NCBI RefSeq assembly: GCF_027579695.1
Contig: NC_083576.1
Coordinates: 41,900,760 to 41,964,759, forward strand
Direction: 5' to 3'
From: Neoarius graeffei
Lineage: Eukaryota > Chordata > Actinopteri > Siluriformes > Ariidae
DNA length: 64,000 nt
A model generated the notes under the pieces. The model was not told the DNA's origin. It saw only the letters and a list, made by a program, of their open reading frames with translations, and made no database searches. The translations under genes and the position numbers were made by a program. This document shows positions 1 through 10,386 of the stretch, piece by piece. Each line of letters begins with the position of its first letter. The stretch's first letter is position 1.

Positions 1-63
1 CCGCTGGGCTCAAACCCAGGACCTTCTTGCTGTGAGGCGACAGTGCTAACCACTACACCACCA
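1..63 (-). repeat. SINE head fragment (tRNA-derived)
   Basis: The first ~63 bases match the 5' (tRNA-like) part of the SINE seen complete elsewhere in the window, on the minus strand. They include the B-box-like part and the 'cagtgctaaccactacaccacc' region. The rest of the copy lies outside the window. Confidence 0.8.
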
Positions 64-603
64 TGTCTGATGATATTATTTTTTATTACATATTAATATT
101 ACAACATCACTTTTAGCGATTTTAACAAAAGGTCTGCAAACATGTTTTTTTCTCAAGACCACATTTACACCGTAATGTAATCATATGAAAAATACCATTA
201 CAGACTGGTGGAGCAGCGTGCCGAAAATAATATGTATTTGGTCCAAGGTGTGGGTTTTTTTCATACGTCGCTGGCTCTTTTGCCAGTAGCGCATCACTTG
301 CGCAGGTCTGGGGTTACCCTGCAATTTTTGGGTTGTTCTATTATTATTAGGCTACCGCATAAAAGCGGTCACATTGTGTGCTCAATACCTGTATACAGTG
401 CTGAAATAAATGTTTTGCAATGAATAAGAAGTGTTTTGAGTTAACAGCATATTTTTAACACTAGAAGGCCCAAAGTGCAGACTTTAGTCTGCAATGAAAT
501 CCCCCCAAATTTGTGAATAAGTCTAACATACCATTACCTGCCTCCCATTGTTGTGTAAAGAAGCCTAATTATTGTGTTACCTGAGAAATAGCCTCTTTGT
601 TTC
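64..603. other. no gene recognised
   Basis: AT-rich sequence. The only open frames are short and lack codon structure, motifs or splice-site context. I see no repeat signature. Confidence 0.5.
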
Positions 604-735
604 TAACCCTAACCAGACTTCATCACAACCAAGGCAACCAAGAAGGATCAGTTCTAACCCTAACCCCAAATCCTGGCTCTAACCCCAACCTGAGCTCACC
701 CCTAACCCAACCCCTAGCCCAAAACCTAGCCTCAA
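604..735. repeat. degenerate telomere-like (CCCTAA) repeat
   Basis: Repeated CTAACCCTAACC and variants (ctaaccccaacc, cctaacccaacc, cctagccc) occur here on the plus strand. They resemble diverged vertebrate telomere hexamers or a C-rich simple repeat. No long perfect array is present, so this is at most an old interstitial telomeric-like tract. Confidence 0.5.
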
Positions 736-1085
736 ATAATAATGGAATAATAACCCAAATATAACATGGGGGTGCTGACCAGGCACTTGTGGAGCATTGA
801 GGATGGGGCTTGGGAAGGACAGTGCACCCTGCAATAATAACAGAAGCACTGAACTTTGTGTACGCTGCCACAAATACACCTGTGGCAAATGCACCATAGG
901 AAAGACTCACCATGGGAATGTGGAAACTACTAGATGGGACAACTCTATGCTACATTTCTGTGCTTTGTATAGCCTCCATGTGTAGTGAGTCTGCTTTTCT
1001 TAGTGTGAAATAAATGTTTATTTTCTTCCTGAAGTTATACCATCTGTAGTTTTTCCAAGCTGAAATTGTGTTTTTTGGGGCACTA

Positions 1086-1408
1086 CACTCTAAAAAATAA
1101 TGGGGCCAGTACCGGTTCTTCAGGGCAATGCCATAGAAGAACCTTTTTCAGGGCTTCAAAGAACCGTTCATGCAACAGTTCTTTAAAGAACCATTTAAAC
1201 CATTTGTTTGAGCAGTGAAGACAGATTTGTGTAAACATAGCTTATGTGCACTGACCAGCAAATGGTAAGAGAATGCCAGGATCTGAAGAACCATTTCCAA
1301 TGTGAAGAACCTTTCGTATAATGTAATGGTTCATCACAGAGTTTTGACTCTCCATGGAACCATCCAGAGATTTGAAGACCCACTGAAGCACCTTTATTTT
1401 TTAGAGTG
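1086..1408. mobile_element. MITE with 15-bp perfect TIRs and TA target site
   Basis: A 323-bp non-coding element bounded by CACTCTAAAAAATAA at 1086-1100 and its exact reverse complement at 1394-1408. TA dinucleotides lie directly outside at 1084-1085 and 1409-1410. Internally, short GGTTCTT/AAGAACC repeats recur in both orientations. The TA duplication suggests mobilisation by a Tc1/mariner-type transposase (inference). Confidence 0.85.
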
Positions 1409-1410
1409 TA

Positions 1411-2229
1411 ATTCCAGTCTTCTGTCCTCTGACATTGTAAGCTTGGCAGAGTAAATTGTCACTGAAATTAGGGTGTAACCTAAAACCAAATTACCTTTCA
1501 TGAATAGCAACCTCAGTGGGGGGTGGAGTGGCTGTTCACAATACAATGGAGACAGTTAGCACCTTGAGAGGAATACACAATTTTTGCAGAGAGGAGGGGG
1601 CATGCAGCAGAAGTGGGCCATGCTTATCACATATGGTAACACATTATCAACAAAGAAAGAAAAAACACAATGCCAAGGATCAGGAAAAGAACCACAGCGC
1701 TGTGATTAGTTGGGCTATCAATGACTGACAGAGCCTCGGCACGTAACTAAGCATTATAAAGTTAAAAAATATTATTTTTATTGAAAAAACAATAATGTAA
1801 TGATTTCTAAAATTTCTAAAATGATTTTACCTAACGCAATTTTCTGCTTTAATCCACATTTGCTGGTGTTGAGCATTTTTTTTTTTTTTTTGCTTCTCAA
1901 AATCATCTCATCACAGATCACTCGCTGCTGTGTGCGAGCTTCCCTGCCCCCTATTTGTTGAAAATCTTCTGTAGATGTCGGGGTTTTATATTGATTTATT
2001 ATTATTATAATTGTTAATAATTAAACGTGATAAATCTGGTTATTAGGAACAAAGGAGGGCATAGTGGGAAATGATACGGTAACTGTCTCTTGTCGGTTCA
2101 AATACGATACTGTTTTGTGATTACACTGTACCGGTTAATAAAAATAGACGAATGGCATGAACCTCTCTACTGTCTCTTATTACACTAAAGAAAGGGCCTG
2201 GCCGAGTCATTGCGTATTACTGAAAAAAA
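1411..2229. other. no gene recognised; T16 tract
   Basis: AT-rich sequence with a T homopolymer at 1876-1891. No coding exon with splice sites and no element ends were found. Confidence 0.5.
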
Positions 2230-2470
2230 GAAAGAACGAATGATACACGGATTGTGTATCATTCGTTCTTTCCATTTTTAATTGGCAATCAAAAAATGAA
2301 AAAAAAAATTGTTTTTCATTACAATTTTAGGCTCATATTAAAAAAAAGAAAAACCAGTCATTTTTTCATTTTTTTGTGTTAAAATAAAAACAAATAACAA
2401 AATAACCAGTCACTTTTTCATTTTTTGATTTTTGATTGCCATTTGAAAATAGAAAGAACGAATGATACAC
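2230..2470. mobile_element. AT-rich MITE with an extra inverted end
   Basis: Positions 2254-2470 (217 bp) begin with GTGTATCATTCGTTCTTTC and end with its reverse complement. The match continues into the interior over ~50 bp with small indels (ATGGCAATCAAAAA-type sequence). Directly upstream, 2230-2248 is another inverted copy of the same 19-bp end, separated by only 5 bases, so the left side has two ends head to head. No coding capacity. A clean target duplication was not found (GATT-like bases flank it, offset by one). Confidence 0.7.
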
Positions 2471-2527
2471 TGATTCATGTCCTCTAATAGAAAGCAAAGT
2501 TGATCTGACACAATATGTTGAAAGCGA

Positions 2528-2533
2528 CAAAAT
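2528..2533. repeat. left target-site duplication CAAAAT
   Basis: CAAAAT precedes the left end of the 7.85-kb transposon, with one extra T (2534) before the TIR proper. The same six bases follow the right end at 10387-10392. Confidence 0.6.
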
Positions 2534-2534
2534 T

Positions 2535-2768
2535 GGTCCGTGTATGTTTTGGTCATTGGATTTTCCCTTTAGGAATGGGTATTAAAAAACAAAAAACGAC
2601 TGGTTTATTTGATTTTTGTTTTGAAACACAAAAACAAAAATTGAATTACACTGCATTTTTCTTTTATTTTCATATTTTATTTCACATTACAAAAATAAAT
2701 TCACTAGTCAACAGGAACGAAAAAACGGACCAAAAATAACCATTTTTTAATATTATCGCACCGGAAGC
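2535..2768 (+). repeat. left terminal inverted repeat (234 bp)
   Basis: Matches the reverse complement of 10153-10386 almost throughout, with scattered substitutions. It is very AT-rich between two GC-containing ends. The terminal GGTCCG (2535-2540) is repeated inverted as CGGACC at 2726-2731, so each TIR could itself fold back. A frame open across both TIR copies reflects this repeat and is not a gene. Confidence 0.9.
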
Positions 2769-2790
2769 TGCCATTTAGGCTAAAGCACGA

Positions 2791-5597
2791 ATGAGAAAAA
2801 TGTCTCTGGAGCCATACTCAGAAATTATTTTAGACATGGCAAAACAAGGCCTGTCATCTTCCAAAATCTCTGCGCGCATTTCAGAGGTAAGCGGGGGCGG
2901 GAGAGGATTTTCAGCTAGAAATGTGAGAAGATTCTGTGCTGAAAACGGTGTAAACTTGATGGGATTGCCCGAGGAACATCTGGAGTTGGAGGTGGCAAAA
3001 GCCATTACCGAGGTAAGAAAACTGACCTTTTCTTCTTTGATATGTGTGTGCGTGTGCAAAGAAGCAAGTTTATTTCACATTTATCACAATAGGCTAATAG
3101 AGTAAACAGATTCCGTAAAACACTTGCAAATTCCATTACACAATCACTCCACCCCCATGCTTACTCCCAATAACTAAAACATATCGGCATGATTTTGGAA
3201 TGTTAAAATTGTGTTTGTTATTTTCTAGACGGGACCAACATTTGGCAGAAGGATGATGAAGGGATACCTCGCCATGAAAGGGGTACATGCTGCAGAGACA
3301 CGAATAGGATCAGTGCTCAGAACTATGCACCAACCTTACAATGAAGCAAGACGCCAGGTAGGCTATACTATAAATGTCAAATTCAAGATGATTCAGGTAG
3401 CGGCGTGTAACTTAACTTATCTGCTACCTCATAACCATCACAATGACAAACACATGCATTTGCTTTCAACGAAGCTGTTGAGAAATCAATTCATGGATTA
3501 GCAGATTATTATAGGCTAGCCTACGCTACGTGGTGTTATGATGTGCATATGTAAACAGAGAGGTTGGTGTAAACAAGGATCAGTGGTTAAGGGCACGTCT
3601 CTGGCGGTAGTACAATAACAAATGCTTTACTTTGAAAATAGAAACAGGTTGTGCTGTCTTCTGTTAGTGTAGTGTTTAGAATGTATTATTTTCCTAGTAG
3701 CCTACTTCTGATGAAGAGCGCCAGTCACCCACCCACATCCAGAGCCGTATACGGCTCTGCCCACATCAGGGTGCTACTGCCACCTATTGGTGTCGAAAAG
3801 TAGCAGTACTACACTAACCCACATACAAGCATCCCAACAACAGCAATAAGGCAATCTAAGGGATAGGCCAAAAGAAAGTAATTAGATTCAATTATGGGAA
3901 TAATATTGTAGGCTACTCCTGAAGTGTCAAAGGTGCCATATTATCAGCCCATTAAAAGTAGGCTTTTGTTGTTGAGGAGGATAGCATTGTAGCCTACGTT
4001 GTGTTTTGTGGAATTGTCAAATTATTTTTGTGTCTTCTTTTAGGGTGCCCGCAACCTCAACCCCATACCATACCAGGCAGACTACATGGGACAGAAGGTT
4101 CATCTGGACCAGAATGAAAAGTTAGTGATGTTTGGGGTCACACATGTTGTAGCCATTGATGGCTTCAGCAAAAAGGTTGTTGGTCATTCCACAATGCCCA
4201 TAAAAAACAACCTTGCCATCTATGAAGATGTTTTCAGGTAACAGCCTGTAATTTGTGGACATTTAAACAGTAGTCTGTCATTTATGCAAGACAGCAGATG
4301 CTGGCCAATGTATTAATATGGAATCAAGATTGTGATATGCACTATGTGAATTTGGACGTCCTACTTGAAAGGAAAGGCTGCATAGTCCCATGTAACTGAC
4401 AGACTCTTATACTGTCATTGAAATAGTATCTTACATACGCGAGTGTGACAAAATGCTGACAGCTTAACAGTTACTTTATGACTGAATCATTAAATTTTAC
4501 AGGGAATAACTGATTTGGAATGGTTAAATTTGAAAAGCTTTGCTCAAATTAAAACCCAGTTTTTCATCCAATAGGCCTGCAGTACTTGCCAATGGGATGT
4601 GGGACCAGGTGCACCTCGATCATGGAAAGGAATTTTATTTGACACTCTTCATTCAGGAGCTGCTGTCATCTCATCACTATAATCAGGAGACAAGACCTTA
4701 CATGCAAACTCCATCCACAAGGGTATAGTTCAGTAGTTTCTATGGTGGCTTCACTAACACACACCGTCTATGCCTGTTGGAGCTATTTATTTGTTAATAT
4801 TTAGTGTTGTTTAGTATTTAGATACTATAGTTTGTTTCAGCAGCATGCTGTCTTCTTTTTTCAGAATTGCTATGCTTTCCAACTTTTATGATAAGCAGAA
4901 CACTTTTCTAGCAAATCTGCAGATTTGGTGGAGTTACTGGGAATTCTGCAAAATGGACTGTAAAATACATTCTTTCATTTGACCATTGGAATAAATTAAT
5001 AACACGTTTTTGCCTCACATTCAGAATCACATAGTTGAACGAATCTGGCCGGAGATCAATAATCGTGTCAACTACCCCCTGAAGACAGCCCTTCTGCAGT
5101 TGGTGGACCAGGAAGTACTAGACATGGATGACAGCCTTGTCCGATACTGTGTGTCCTGCCTGACTGGTCAGCTGTGCCAGATTGGTCTTACAAGAGTGGT
5201 AGAGTCTTGGAATGCTCATCGAATTCCAGGTGAAATAATCAGTATTGCAAATATTAAAATAATTACAATAGACACACATCAGTCTCAAGGTCAACAGTAT
5301 GTTCTTTATTTTACAGGTAAAGGTATACCAAACGACTTGGCTGGCAGTGGGTGTCCCAAAAAAATCCCACAGGAGCTGTTGCCTCACTCAGTTGAAGCAG
5401 CAGAACTCTACAGACAACAGCTGGGATCCTCACTGACACCACAATCTACCTTTGGAGTAGATCCATTTTTAACAGAACAAGAAAAAGTACTGGCTGAAGT
5501 CAGTTTGCAGACAAATATCCTGACATTTCTGAACTGCTCTCTAGAGCAGTCAACAATGATTTTGCACCATACAAAGAGGCACTTCTCTTTCTTATAG
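2791..5597 (+). CDS. integrase-core (DDE) transposase, six exons, intact 392 aa
   Basis: Six exons join without stop or frameshift: 2791-3012, 3229-3357, 4044-4237, 4575-4722, 5025-5229 and 5317-5597 (1179 nt with stop). Every intron is GT-AG and all phases agree. Residues ~1-60 look like a helix-turn-helix DNA-binding region. The rest is an rve-type integrase core: D139 in HLDQNEK, followed by [11 protein letters not shown]197 in [10 protein letters not shown]236 in [10 protein letters not shown]. The D-E spacing is 38 residues, close to the 35 of retroviral and IS3 integrases. I recognise the core as the integrase-like domain of multi-copy fish and invertebrate proteins; it probably cuts and joins the element's ends in the nucleus. 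The start ATG is the first after the TIR; a second in-frame ATG is three codons on. An AATAAA lies at 5743-5748. The intact frame suggests recent or preserved function; expression is unknown. Confidence 0.85.
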
Positions 5598-6174
5598 CCA
5601 CAACTCGGCACAATGTGTAAACATACAATTTGTTGTTAAAACTTGACGAATGTAAATGAGTAGAACTTGTGGCAGTGGGCATTTGAACAATTTTTCATCA
5701 TTAAAAAAAAACAAAACTCAATTACCTGCCTGTTTTTGAGTAAATAAATGAATATTATTCCTCTTCAAAAAGAGACCTTAGCACAGAAAAAGCCTCTGAC
5801 AGGCCATTGACTTCAAACATGCTGTTTCCTTCAACACTTCCCCTACATTTCGCACAGGTGTCTGAGTGCTCCAGCCACTGCTCCATGCAAGTTTTGCAGC
5901 CAATGATGTTTTGGCAACACTGTGTGAAGAGCGGCTCTGTCATGAACTCTAAAACACAAAATGAGAAAAACTAATCAATTTCTGCAAGTGTGTCCCCAGT
6001 AAAATGTTCTTAGTGTATTGGATGAGCGTTATGTTACACAACATTGTTAATTATAAAATTATGTTGTTAATTATAAAAATGTAAAAAAAAAAGTGGCTGG
6101 CACGCAGCTGACCTTAGTTAGATAATGTAAAAAAAGAGTGTTTATTTGTAAATCTTAAATTGTGGCACACACTA

Positions 6175-7777
6175 CAGTGGGGCAAAAAAGTATTTAGTCA
6201 GCCACCAATTGTGCAAGTTCTCCCACTTAAAAAGATGAGAGAGGCCTGTAATTTTCATCATATGTACACTTCAACTATGAGAGACAGAATGGGGGGAAAG
6301 AATCCAGGAAATCACATTGTAGGATTTTTAATGAATTAATTGGTAAATTCCTCGGTAAAATAAGTATTTGGTCACCTACAAACAAGCAAGATTTCTGGCT
6401 CTCACAGACCTGTAACAACTTCTTTAAGAGGCTCCTCTGTCCTCCACTCATTACCTGTATTAATGGCACCTGTTTGAACTCATCAGTATAAAAGACACCT
6501 GTCCACAACCTCAAACAGTCACACTCCAAACTCCACTATGGCCAAGACCAAAGAGCTGTCAAAGGACACCAGAAACAAAATTGTAGACCTGCACCAGGCT
6601 GGGAAGACTGAATCTGCAATAGGTAAGCAGCTTGGTGTGAAGAAATCAACAGTGGGAGCAATTATTAGAAAATGGAAGACATACAAGACCACTGATGATC
6701 TCCCTCGATATGGGGCTCCACGCAAGATCTCACCCCGTGGGGTCAAAATGATCACAAGAATGGTGAGCAAAAATCCCAGAACCACACGGGGGGACCTAGT
6801 GAATGACCTGCAGAGAGCTGGGACCAAAGTAACAAAGGCTACCATCAGTAACACACTACGCCGCCAGAGACTCAAATCCTGCAGTGCCAGACGTGTCCCC
6901 CTGCTTAAGCCAGTACATGTCCAGGCCCGTCTGAAGTTTGCTAGAGAGCATTTGGATGATCCAGAAGAGGATTGGGAGAATGTCATATGGTCAGATGAAA
7001 CCAAAATAGAACTTTTTGGTAAAAACTCAACTTGTCGTGTTTGGAGGAGAAAGAATGCTGAGTTGCATCCAAAGAACACCATACCTACTGTGAAGCATGG
7101 GGGTGGAAACATCATGCTTCGGGGCTGTTTTTCTGCAAAGGGACCAGGACGACTGATCCGTGTAAAGGAAAGAATGAATGGGGCCATGTATCATGAGATT
7201 TTGAGTGAAAACCTCCTTCCATCAGCAAGGGCATTGAAGATGAAACGTGGCTGGGTCTTTCAGCATGACAATGATCCCAAACACACCACCCGGGCAACGA
7301 AGGAGTGGCTTTGTAAGAAGCATTTCAAGGTCCTGGAGTGGCCTAGCCAGTCTCCAGATCTCAACCCCATAGAAAATCTTTGGAGGGAGTTGAAAGTCCG
7401 TGTTGCCCAGCGACAGCCCCAAAACATCACTGCTCTAGAGGAGATCTGCATGGAGGAATGGGCCAAAATACCAGCAACAGTGTGTGAAAACCTTGTGAAG
7501 ACTTACAGAAAACATTTGACCTCTGTCATTTCCAGCAAAGGGTATATAACAAAGTATTGAGATGAACTTTTGTTATTGACCAAATACTTATTTTCCACCA
7601 TCATTTGCAAATAAATTCTTTAAAAATCAGACAATGTGATTTTCTGGATTTTTTTTTTCTCATTTTGTCTCTCATAGTTGAGGTATACCTATGATGAAAA
7701 TTACAGGCCTCTCTCATCTTTTTAAGTGGTAGAACTTGCACAATTGGTGACTGACTAAATACTTTTTTGCCCCACTG
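6175..7777 (+). mobile_element. Tc1-like transposon, full length
   Basis: A 1603-bp element starting CAGTGGGGCAAAAAAGTATT and ending with its near reverse complement. TA lies on both sides (6173-6174 and 7778-7779). The terminal repeats are long: ~100 bases match between 6175-6290 and 7660-7777. It inserted into the last intron of the RING gene, 25 bp past the 5' splice site, so it did not break an exon. A truncated sister copy lies at 28198-29378. Confidence 0.92.
6538..7560 (+). CDS. Tc1 transposase, open 340 aa
   Basis: Single uninterrupted frame of 340 codons, the usual length of Tc1 transposases. The N-terminal half carries two helix-turn-helix regions (residues ~1-60, [17 protein letters not shown]; ~70-125). 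The DDE domain shows [13 protein letters not shown] (first D), [11 protein letters not shown] (second D) and [11 protein letters not shown] (E) with DD34E-type spacing. The product would bind the TIRs and perform cut-and-paste at TA sites. One oddity: the conserved stretch that reads [10 protein letters not shown] in the sister copy is [10 protein letters not shown] here, a W-to-R change that may impair the enzyme. The frame is otherwise intact and may be recently active. Confidence 0.9.
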   Translation: MAKTKELSKDTRNKIVDLHQAGKTESAIGKQLGVKKSTVGAIIRKWKTYKTTDDLPRYGAPRKISPRGVKMITRMVSKNPRTTRGDLVNDLQRAGTKVTKATISNTLRRQRLKSCSARRVPLLKPVHVQARLKFAREHLDDPEEDWENVIWSDETKIELFGKNSTCRVWRRKNAELHPKNTIPTVKHGGGNIMLRGCFSAKGPGRLIRVKERMNGAMYHEILSENLLPSARALKMKRGWVFQHDNDPKHTTRATKEWLCKKHFKVLEWPSQSPDLNPIENLWRELKVRVAQRQPQNITALEEICMEEWAKIPATVCENLVKTYRKHLTSVISSKGYITKY

Positions 7778-7809
7778 TATATAGAATAGATCCATTGGGT
7801 ACTTAAGCA

Positions 7810-9954
7810 AATAACACAGGAGAACCCCTGCTTAATGGTTTGTAGCTGTGAACGAGTCAGGGTCACTTTTTGAGCTGCAGCCAGACTGGTGAGCTCCCTG
7901 ATTGTTGAAGTGACATCCGGGAGACTCTGAGATGCAAAGACTAGGTCTTCGATTTTCTCTGTGACCTCTGCAATGCTTCCAACATCTTCATCTTTTCAGC
8001 TGTTACACAGAGGATAAAATGAAACACCCAGGTTAGATATGTACTGGATGTGGTGAGCAGGATTGGTGGTGGTGGGGTTGAAGCTTAACCTTTGGTTTGA
8101 AGGTTTAGAAAAGAGACTAAAAAATAATAAGTATTTGGTTTATAAAAGTAGCTTTGCCAGGTCAGATCTGCAATTTAGGAAATGTATTTATTAGGAAAAA
8201 TACACAAAACAGTAAAATTGGTAAGGGGTGAAAAATTCCATTCCTGAATATGAGGTCGATAGGCTTTCATACTTTAAGGGGGAGTTGGTTCCTTAGTGGC
8301 AGACAGGGTATTAGGGAATGCTAACCCTATGTATGGTGTAGCCTATACAGAGGTGGCAATGGCAAAATTGTCTGAAAAGTCATGTAATGATAAGTCTAAC
8401 AGAAAAAAAACAAAGCAACAAAAAAGGAACACATTTCAGTGTAAATGAGATGACCTTACCTCATTCTCCTTCTTTTGGTGCCCTGCAGCTCTCTAAAGTC
8501 CTTTTCTGGAACAGCAAGAACCTTTCTTGAGTTTTGTTTCCAGTAAGACAACCCTTGGAGTAGGAGTGGAAACCAGGAAAAAACATTTCAACTGAAGTGG
8601 TTCACTCATTCGTAATCAGAAGCATATACTCATGACAGAGAAACACAATTTTTTGTATTTATGTTACCCACCTGTTGTTCCCTCTGACTCCACAATGGCG
8701 TTGCCCTGTGCATCAGTCAATATTAAAGGCTCATGACTTCCAATGGCATCCTGTACTTTTGTGGTAATCCCCCGAAGAGAAGCCTCGCACTCTAAAAACC
8801 TCACCACCACCATTCTGCTAGGATTCAGCTTCCCACCAACCACCTCAGCAAGGAACACTGACCTGGAAGAATATCTTTTTTTCTCACTGGAGGAACAGCA
8901 CAAGAGGGCCAAGCAGGGACAAATGACAAGTAACAGACGATCCAATGAAGATTTAGGGGAAACACAGGGTTTAAATACACAGGGAGAAGAGGGGTAATCA
9001 AAACAGGTGAGACACACAGAGGGGAGACACAGACTTCAAAATAAAACACAAACCAAATTCCCACTAAAGGAACATGCCAGACCCCATGACAAGACAGGGA
9101 ATGACATCACACAAGACACGAACGGGAGACACATGAACACAAACCATGACACCTAGCAATGCTTAATGGTCTTATGTAAGATATTGTGGAGTAAATATTA
9201 ATATTGTGTATAGCAAATATTGTGGAGTAACAATTTCAATATTTGCTATGAAATGTATTGGTAGAAGTATAGAAGCAAATTAAAATGCTCAGTAGCCTAC
9301 TTAAATAAAATTATTTAGCCTAGTTGACTACCTTCCACTACTTTGTATATCAACAATAACTAGATAATAGAGTCTACAAACGACTCAAAGAATGGCTAAT
9401 GGTGCTTGTGTGCAACAAAATCTGTTATATACAGTATGTTATTTATGGTTTCATACGTAACTTAATGCTACTTTTGAAATAATTTGGAAGTGGCTCTGGG
9501 GAGGGCTGAGGCACCCCGCAATGAGCCACTGGTGACTGTACTCGAAGGTCGTGTGAAGGCAAAGCGTTGCCCCGTTGTGGTTGACCCTGAGGCGACATCG
9601 TCCTCGCCGTGTACTTCATAATGCCCCCTTGGGCTCAGGTCGAATGAGCTGAATGCGCCAGATATCTCTCCAGCAAATATAGCCACGTTGGAGTCATCTG
9701 TTAGATACAGACTGTGACTTGAGACCTAAGAAATACACAAGTCAATTAACATTAACCAGCTAAGCCTAATATTAGTGTTATTATAGCGTTTTAAAAACGT
9801 GATCTATTGTTACTATGAGGATAGTCCTCCAAACTAACTGTCCAAATTACATTAATTCTAAATTTGAAGTAAAAAAAAAAAAAACTTGAGCTAGCATGAA
9901 GCACACAGTAAGTTAGGCTAGTAGCCTACGTTAGCTCCGTTTTTTTTTACCTAC
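7810..9954. other. introns of the RING gene
   Basis: Between the RING exons lie AT-rich introns. Positions ~8870-9150, within the intron between exons 3 and 2, are more GC-balanced and look like an inserted repeat end (a run such as 'gacacacagaggggagacac'). I could not assign it to a family. Confidence 0.4.
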
Positions 9955-10152
9955 CTGAAAGATCCGACTTAATTTTTCGGTAGTCATGTCCTCATCGCGA
10001 AGACAAACTCTCTTGTCCTTTCTGAACACAACGTACTGGTCCATGTTCCTTCTTGAAGTCTCTGTGGCTGCCGTCATCGTCATGAGGCTATCACTCTCCT
10101 TCAGTCCTGGATGATGCGCTTTTCTTCTACTGTCTATGATGGGCTCTTACTG

Positions 10153-10386
10153 GCTTCTGGTGCGATAATATTAAAAAATGGTTATTTTTGGTCCGTTTTT
10201 TCGTTCCTGTTGACTAGTGAATTTATTTTTGTAATGTGAAATAAAACATGAAAATAAAAGAAAAATGCAGTGTAATTCAATTTTTGTTTTTGTGTTTCAA
10301 AACGAAAATCAAATAAACCAGTCATTTTTTGTTTTTTAATACCCATTCCTAAAGGGAAAATCCAATGACCAAAACATACACGGACC
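10153..10386 (-). repeat. right terminal inverted repeat (234 bp)
   Basis: Reverse complement of the left TIR (2535-2768), ending CATACACGGACC at 10386. CAAAAT follows at 10387-10392 and matches the six bases at the left flank. Confidence 0.9.

Larger units (their letters stand above)
5755..10083 (-). pseudogene. RING-finger accessory gene of the transposon, one in-frame stop
   Basis: Six exons on the minus strand, all GT-AG with consistent phase: 10083-9955, 9725-9515, 8857-8672, 8553-8460, 7999-7803 and 5948-5755 (337 codons with stop). The start is the first of two ATGs (10083, 10077). Residues ~15-65 (KDKRVCLRDEDMTTEKL, then SLYLTDDSNVAIF) look like a small folded, perhaps ubiquitin-like, N-terminal domain. 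The middle is conserved-looking (ILTDAQGNAIVESEG, then WKQNSRKVLAVPEKD). The C-terminus is a RING-type zinc finger: C268, C271, C283, C284, C290, C293, C304 and C307, with a cysteine where canonical RINGs often have His. A role as a ubiquitin ligase or partner of the transposase is inference. Codon 208 is TGA (7998-7996), directly after a good acceptor; CGA-to-TGA decay is the simple explanation. The last intron was enlarged by a Tc1 insertion. Exon 2/3 borders are the least certain. Confidence 0.75.
2535..10386. mobile_element. DNA transposon (possibly IS3EU-like) with integrase-type transposase and RING gene
   Basis: A ~7.85-kb element with inverted ends of about 234 bp (2535-2768 and 10153-10386), both starting GGTCCGTGTATGTTTTGGTC. 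Flanks are CAAAAT on both sides. Inside, two multi-exon genes converge: a DDE integrase-fold transposase on + (2791-5597), starting 23 bp inside the left TIR, and a RING-finger gene on - (10083-5755), starting 70 bp inside the right TIR. Their stop codons are 158 bp apart. A Tc1 element (6175-7777) inserted later. The eukaryotic superfamily that best fits a cut-and-paste element with an IS3/integrase-like transposase and a ~6-bp duplication is IS3EU. That name is my inference and needs a Repbase comparison. Confidence 0.85.

Noticed and set aside
623-913. Minus-strand open frame of 96 codons
   Set aside because: Overlaps the CTAACCC-rich tract; low-complexity composition and no splice context.
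2515-2739. 75-codon open frame, with a near identical one at 10182-10418 on the other strand
   Set aside because: Both lie in the terminal inverted repeats of the transposon; the similarity is the TIR and not a gene family.
2880-2900. Possible early donor (GAGGTAAGC) in transposase exon 1
   Set aside because: Reading through keeps the frame open and supplies the rest of the helix-turn-helix-like region; the donor at 3013 keeps phase with exon 2.
6519-7187. 222-codon frame antisense to the Tc1 transposase
   Set aside because: Shadow of the real gene; recurs antisense in the second copy (28194-28793) with no domain of its own.
8743-8997. Plus-strand open frame of 84 codons
   Set aside because: Antisense to exon 3 of the RING gene, with the rest in intron sequence.
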